12,819 nt of DNA from Betaproteobacteria bacterium UBA5216 (GTDB taxonomy: Bacteria > Pseudomonadota > Gammaproteobacteria > Burkholderiales > SG8-41), in contig DHVE01000044.1 in the NCBI GenBank assembly GCA_002412495.1, forward strand, positions 164,384 through 177,202. The letters run 5' to 3'. Positions 12,201 through 12,819 of this stretch are shown here, piece by piece. Positions within the stretch are counted from its first letter, which is position 1. Each line of letters begins with the position of its first letter. The translations under genes and the position numbers were made by a program. The notes below the pieces were generated by a model that did no database searches, had not been told where the DNA came from, and was given only the letters and a program-made list of their open reading frames with translations.

Positions 12201-12819
12201 GACCTTCGCCGTGCTGCTGCTAAGCCCCGCCCCCGTGTTCGCCTGAGAGTAGTTCAGCGCAAATGAACCCGACACCCCCGTGTCACCACCGCTCGCACCC
12301 GAGGTCGCCTTCGCCGCAAACTTGCTCGTCTTGTCCCCGCCCACGTCTTTCATCAGCGCCTGCGCGGTGAGACCCTCCGCCGTTACCGTCGTGTTCGCAC
12401 CCACGTTCGCGTGGTTTTGCATGTCGGCTATGTTAATCGCAATGCCGATACCCACCGCCGTCCCCGACGAGGTCGACAACTTCTTCAGATTGTGTCCTGC
12501 GCCACTGCCATCCGTAAGATCCACGCGCCCCGTGGTATGAAGCGTGTCATCGGCATGCGCCTTGGTATCGTACAAGGTGACCGTATTGCCAGACACCCGC
12601 ACAAAGTAGTTGCCGCCTTCCGTCAATCCACCAATGGCGGTATTCGCGTTGTCGCCCTTGTTGTAGACCACCTTGTCACCGGTCGCCAATCCATGGCCCG
12701 CACTCAGGGTGATGCCCTCCGCACCAGCGGCATCATCCACCCCGCTCGCCCCATCAAAATTGAGCGCCTTACCCGCGCCACCCAATGCCGCTGAGGCATC
12801 CGCAATCGCGGACGCATCC
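1..12819 (-). CDS. Giant beta-strand-repeat surface/secreted protein, partial at both ends
   Basis: One reading frame on the minus strand is open across the whole window: complete codons run from 12818 down to 3, 4,272 codons without a stop, and neither a start nor a stop codon belonging to it is present. The translation is rich in Gly, Ala, Ser, Thr, Val, Asp and Asn, and I found no Cys. It consists of about 40 degenerate units of roughly 55-60 residues (Gly-rich turn with GVG, a VxVN-like strand, TxAxIG, then a gdVxVxA strand), interrupted by 'HGLxTGD' modules and hydrophilic inserts. This architecture is typical of giant bacterial adhesins or LEPR-XLL/filamentous-haemagglutinin-like proteins, which are exported and act at the cell surface, usually in attachment or biofilm formation. 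That role is inferred from architecture only. No LEPR-XLL motif, signal peptide, membrane anchor, RTX nonapeptide array or catalytic domain is visible; termini that would settle the export route are outside the window. Confidence 0.96.
255..533 (-). other. HGLxTGD module 6 (residues 4096-4188)
   Basis: About 93 residues: FDGASAVDPGTDRITIT, GHGWETGSKVYYTKDPG, LIGGLGLSDPANFNGAYYV, NTITLHTSEAHALA, TGRVNITADGSGTQYL. HGL is HGW and TGD is TGS, and the GGL turn is lengthened by about 10 residues, yet the opening FDGAS and the ending TGRVxxT are nearly those of module 1, about 4,000 residues upstream. Confidence 0.78.
672..812 (-). other. Aromatic-rich segment 1
   Basis: Residues RTSTYDPVSGRRYYWVQGQS, FSTEFYRKYGTADWLGLDSW and APDPSD are much richer in Tyr, Trp and Phe than the rest of the protein. 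The segment lies between the IN-like motif and HGL module 6. No family recognised; a carbohydrate- or protein-contacting surface is one possibility, but this is a guess. Confidence 0.5.
987..1256 (-). other. Flagellin/hook 'IN' motif-like segment (residues 3855-3944)
   Basis: The sequence GADLRITLSNGTTVDIDV, then TTIQHVLTAIDSH, LTASLYANGIGLRITDT, GNIQIADLNGANLASKLGI, and TGTGGVLLGQDV. It follows the pattern of the flagellin hook IN motif (Flagellin_IN, Pfam PF07196) of flagellins and FliD: a T-x-x-D-x-x-x-A-I helix, an (V)TA-x-(L/I) strand, G-x-x-L-x-(L/I)-TD, and a final LGI. In this context it is probably a small structural module and not evidence of a flagellar gene. Confidence 0.6.
1260..2539 (-). 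repeat. Filamentous-haemagglutinin-like beta-helix region
   Basis: A long region of irregular, Gly/Asn-rich short strands: VAESGFINITGQSVTGSG, GNVTVEIHNETPGFLRIND, IELIGNINNLDGSLTVTN, LHGSIISKGTILVASAQ, DDVFISARYLNINGLIQSG, VTVKGGHMELYGEILSTG and NGDLRVLDGYGRIRIDNQ. Recurrent GxIxxxxGxLxVxN motifs are typical of parallel beta-helices in two-partner-secreted exoproteins. Two helix-prone stretches (YTIWDAVADYARAHPSAP with ALIAAAKAAGN near 2005-1900, and TVTQQIAAAELAAQQYLG near 1760-1700) interrupt it. Confidence 0.6.
2540..2999 (-). other. Non-repetitive segment with predicted alpha-helix
   Basis: After AAELLGDRIVEAWGKGQSW the repeat pattern is lost. The segment includes VDVDGDIHVGINKNQSLSL, a hydrophobic WTYSIGTT strand, and ADEYDHWSSLYAAFGD followed by DPAFLNEMNRVIEEARRLNL (2642-2583), which looks like an amphipathic helix and is unusual in this almost all-beta protein. 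It then enters FIREFFAPYIVVDDIV. I recognise no family; a small globular domain inserted in the beta-rod is likely. Confidence 0.55.
3000..4046 (-). repeat. Divergent beta-strand repeat block D
   Basis: About five or six loose units. Recognisable strand endings are VGTLTVEASHTARFDS, ARIGDYAEIIAQNVFVDA, ASIGQYTKVNVIGN, VEKGAKITAVDDVDILTRD, LIGENVQITAQGDINLRAG and VLSAGGDVNLAAELL. The Gly-rich GVG turn is replaced by Ser/Glu-rich turns (SAAESETESKSTTKA, NASESETTIAHVTKA). The gDVxLxA pattern in the last units is typical of filamentous-haemagglutinin-like beta-helices, so this block looks like a transition between two repeat styles. Confidence 0.7.
4047..4169 (-). other. HGL module 5b: front half only (residues 2884-2924)
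   Basis: TPIAFNPATAVNNAADS, then ITLGSGHGLITGDAVIYRKPSG is a clear front half of the HGLxTGD module. It stops at the SG turn and continues straight into a beta-repeat strand (PAVTIRASGDDSN). No GGLxDGxxYyV rear half follows. It starts only about six residues after fragment 5a ends. Confidence 0.7.
4185..4391 (-). other. HGL module 5a: rear half only (residues 2810-2878)
   Basis: The sequence VVGGTAMDGLEDGKLYYAVV, then NIVKFASSYDAA, a Pro/Gly-rich loop (DPDGPGGPLLPGP) and SASGGNHSL matches the second half of the module (GGL.DG.YY.V, xVxx, GSGxxHxL). The HGLxTGDxVxY front half is missing; its place is taken by the last strand of unit 38. Confidence 0.68.
4392..5600 (-). repeat. Beta-strand repeat block C, units 31-38
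   Basis: About eight units of 46-62 residues, for example GAVGVGGAVTVLSVAS (unit 32), GAVGLGAAVTVVLDQST (33), AGGIGAGTANFSIVDVNPD (35) and AGGLAVGVSMADALSRPD (36). They keep the Gly turn, hydrophobic strand and gSVxVxA strand, but the central TxAxIG signature is degraded in several units. The last unit (AYMGSEVTV) runs directly into an HGL module fragment. Confidence 0.78.
5610..5792 (-). other. Gln/Ser/Lys-rich linker (residues 2343-2403)
   Basis: About 61 polar residues (SEQDAAQQGQNASKQVSGQ, AAQKSDGKDSTMERLAG, GASEVKSGG) joining HGL module 4 to repeat unit 31. It is predicted to be flexible or partly helical. Unlike inserts 2 and 3 it has no DxDxDG loop. Confidence 0.65.
5790..6080 (-). 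other. HGLxTGD module 4 (residues 2247-2343)
   Basis: About 97 residues: IHFNSGAVNHVSDSITV, TTGLATGDKIIYRKGE, VGGLVDGQSYFVRVNGGQ, ITLYDTYEHA, TGLVDLTTAGSGNGHVF. This copy is closest to module 1 (FVRV...TLYDT and the TG(R/L)VDLT ending). HGL is TGL here, and a short DPDTG loop precedes it. Confidence 0.8.
6082..8579 (-). repeat. Beta-strand repeat block B3, units 18-30
   Basis: Thirteen units whose core spacing is very regular: units 18, 19, 20 and 21 begin near 8579, 8402, 8237 and 8063, with unit 22 near 7898, so the period is 55-59 residues (165-177 bases). Landmarks per unit are VGGxAGVG, a VxVL/VxVV strand, a (D/N)TxAxI segment, a gDVxVxA strand, and an acidic DDxT turn. Unit 23 carries a 64-residue hydrophilic insert. 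Unit 27 carries a Gly/Asn-rich extension (about 6730-6590). Unit 30 ends in a Ser/Asn/Asp-rich stretch leading into HGL module 4. Confidence 0.85.
7350..7541 (-). other. Acidic insert 3 with DxDxDG loop (residues 1760-1823)
   Basis: About 64 residues inside unit 23. It starts Ser/Lys-rich (GVDSKTSKDKSAG) and becomes very acidic (DEGEIGSPDVDAVDYDEDG, TTDADAAG). Bases 7436-7404 encode D-Y-D-E-D-G-T-T-D-A-D, a good match to the DxDxDGxxD calcium-loop consensus. A second acidic run, DVD, precedes it. Calcium binding is an inference from the motif. Confidence 0.72.
8580..9497 (-). repeat. Beta-strand repeat block B2, units 13-17
   Basis: Five units of about 50-80 residues that continue the order of units 1-5 without the long hydrophilic insert: GVAAAVGLNIVLAGN (13), GNGIGGSISVNFLDLDSNAT (14), AGVGVAIAANIIVDVDAG (15, with a short Asp/Gly-rich loop), GTAVGGSSAVDVYFIDTEA (16) and SGVGIGLNVGVIDRNTTA (17). 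The alignment with blocks A and B1 is weaker than those two with each other. Sampled rows near 9361 and 9661 are about 47-50% GC, the lowest I counted. Confidence 0.78.
9498..10586 (-). repeat. Beta-strand repeat block B1, units 8-12
   Basis: Five units that match units 2-6 in order: SGASGGDTGIAGSIAVNFA (8), GADTGVGASVAINISLNTT (9), GSGTAVGGAIALAYIENDTT (10), GNGTGVGIALALNIIQDDT (11, with a hydrophilic insert) and TSVAASVGVNYLEADNRAT (12). The GASGGDTG signature at 10547-10524 corresponds to that at 12299-12276 and is similar at the DNA level too, with mostly synonymous differences. Confidence 0.85.
9636..9863 (-). other. Hydrophilic insert 2 with DxNxDG loop (residues 986-1061)
   Basis: About 76 polar residues (SETNKDENNDGKKDKARD, SDQETDAQS, SNKTAPSQDSGSS, NENTEKQSSNSSDSNGG) between units 11 and 12. 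The segment 9830-9804 reads D-E-N-N-D-G-K-K-D, which fits the DxDxDGxxD calcium-loop pattern of thrombospondin type 3, dockerin and EF-hand-like sites. Calcium binding is inferred from this pattern alone. The insert occupies the position equivalent to insert 1. Confidence 0.72.
10587..10829 (-). other. HGLxTGD module 3 (residues 664-744)
   Basis: About 81 residues: VTFDPATNRR, VNLSEGHGLRTGDAITY, MSGLDDGQTYYIILLDDNT, AELAASAQDA, ITLATAGGANQKL. All landmarks of the module are present in the canonical order. Its FDPAT opening is closest to the FNPAT opening of the front-half fragment at 4169-4047. The chain returns to the repeat pattern immediately after it (RTSTFRAEAVSGASGGDTG). Confidence 0.8.
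10887..11144 (-). other. HGLxTGD module 2 (residues 559-644)
   Basis: About 86 residues: NTTDNTIFVGA, then YGGLKTGDKVYYDNGGG, IGGLDSS, YSVVTQEGGKIKLRAV, VDLTSTGSGTQHKL. The usual HGL is GGL here and the DG turn is replaced by SSILTN, so this is a slightly divergent copy. It is followed after about 19 residues by module 3, the only intact tandem pair in the window. Confidence 0.78.
11145..12476 (-). repeat. Beta-strand repeat block A, units 1-7
   Basis: Seven consecutive degenerate protein repeats, each about 50-60 residues apart from a hydrophilic insert in unit 5. Typical landmarks are AVGIGIAINIAD...ANVGAN (unit 1), SGASGGDTGVSGSFALN (unit 2), AGDTGVGVSVGINIAVDNDT (unit 3), GATGVGGALALTVADNQT (unit 4), STAVGVALALGFVDD (unit 5), VSVGASLALNVANN (unit 6) and AIGVGVAINVAFETN (unit 7). 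The alternating hydrophobic/small pattern and Gly turns predict a beta-solenoid or strand-rich rod. Unit 7 is interrupted by HGL modules 2 and 3. Sampled 60-base rows within 11401-12000 are 63-68% GC, higher than the region near 9.4-9.7 kb. Confidence 0.85.
11475..11672 (-). other. Hydrophilic Lys/Ser/Glu/Gln-rich insert 1 (residues 383-448)
   Basis: About 66 residues of low-complexity, highly charged and polar sequence (ADGASKSHAIASAKGADKS, VEEAKQGSKSGEG, TADKQAQS, NKQSGENKSVDNKGS) placed between the last strand of unit 5 and the first strand of unit 6. It has almost no bulky hydrophobics and should be a flexible or disordered loop extruded from the strand-repeat rod. A comparable insert sits at the equivalent place in unit 11. 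Confidence 0.75.
12480..12758 (-). other. HGLxTGD module 1 (residues 21-113)
   Basis: Protein module of about 93 residues. Order of landmarks: FDGASGVDD, ITLSAGHGLATGDKVVY, IGGLTEGGNYFVRV, NTVTLYDTKAHA, TGRVDLTDGSGAGHNL. It is the most regular of six examples in this gene. The HGLxxGDxV core followed by a GGL/NG turn, a YxV strand and an xTxxL strand resembles the small beta-barrel module annotated in phage tail proteins as 'ubiquitin-activating enzyme E1 FCCH-like'. The resemblance is by eye and its function here is unknown; a spacer or ligand-binding module is a plausible role. Confidence 0.8.

Noticed and set aside
11553..12266. 237-codon Arg/His-rich plus-strand open frame
   Set aside because: Antisense to repeat units 2-5 and insert 1; the Arg-rich composition comes from the high GC and the Thr/Ala codons of the real gene.
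1..12819. RTX nonapeptides, VCBS or Ig-like repeats that would assign a known adhesin class
   Set aside because: I saw no GGxGxDxLx array and no convincing VCBS or Ig-like domain. The repeats are of the GVG/VxVN/TxAxIG strand type, so the export route stays open.
1..12819. CRISPR arrays, tRNA/rRNA genes, insertion sequences, promoters or terminators
   Set aside because: Nothing supports them: the repeats are degenerate at DNA level and codon-phased, and the whole window is coding on one strand.

Overview
The window lies entirely inside one giant protein-coding gene on the minus strand. Reading the reverse complement in the frame whose codons occupy 12818-12816 down to 5-3 gives 4,272 consecutive codons with no stop. 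Neither the start codon nor the stop codon is present, so the gene runs off both edges: the N-terminus lies beyond base 12819 and the C-terminus before base 1. There is no intergenic DNA, no RNA gene, no mobile element, no CRISPR array and no credible second gene. Residue numbers below count from the right edge (residue 1 = bases 12818-12816).

The protein has the hallmarks of a very large secreted or surface-exposed beta-strand-repeat protein of the adhesin / LEPR-XLL / filamentous-haemagglutinin-like kind found in Gram-negative bacteria. It is rich in Gly, Ala, Ser, Thr, Val, Asp and Asn, and I found no cysteine. It is built from about 40 degenerate repeats of about 55-60 residues. The moderately high GC (47-68% in 60-base rows I counted) fits a proteobacterium, but the taxon cannot be fixed from this sequence. 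The N-terminal export signal, any C-terminal type I or type V secretion signal, and any transporter genes lie outside the window.

Layout from N- to C-terminus (right to left). (1) 12758-12480: a 'HGLxTGD' module. (2) 12476-11145: repeat units 1-7, with a hydrophilic Lys/Ser/Glu-rich insert in unit 5. (3) 11144-10587: two HGL modules in tandem, placed inside unit 7. (4) 10586-6082: units 8-30, including two hydrophilic inserts that each carry a DxDxDG-type loop. (5) 6080-5790: another HGL module, followed by a Gln/Ser/Lys-rich linker. (6) 5600-4392: units 31-38. (7) 4391-4047: two incomplete HGL modules in rear-half/front-half order. (8) 4046-3000: divergent repeats. (9) 2999-2540: a non-repetitive segment with a predicted helix. 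(10) 2539-1260: a filamentous-haemagglutinin-like beta-helix region. (11) 1256-987: a segment resembling the flagellin/hook 'IN' motif. (12) 812-1: aromatic-rich segments flanking a last HGL module.

The most interesting structure is a higher-order repeat. Units 1-6, 7-12 and 13-17 align in the same order, and the HGL module pair has been dropped into the second copy. This suggests growth of the gene by block duplication followed by domain insertion.
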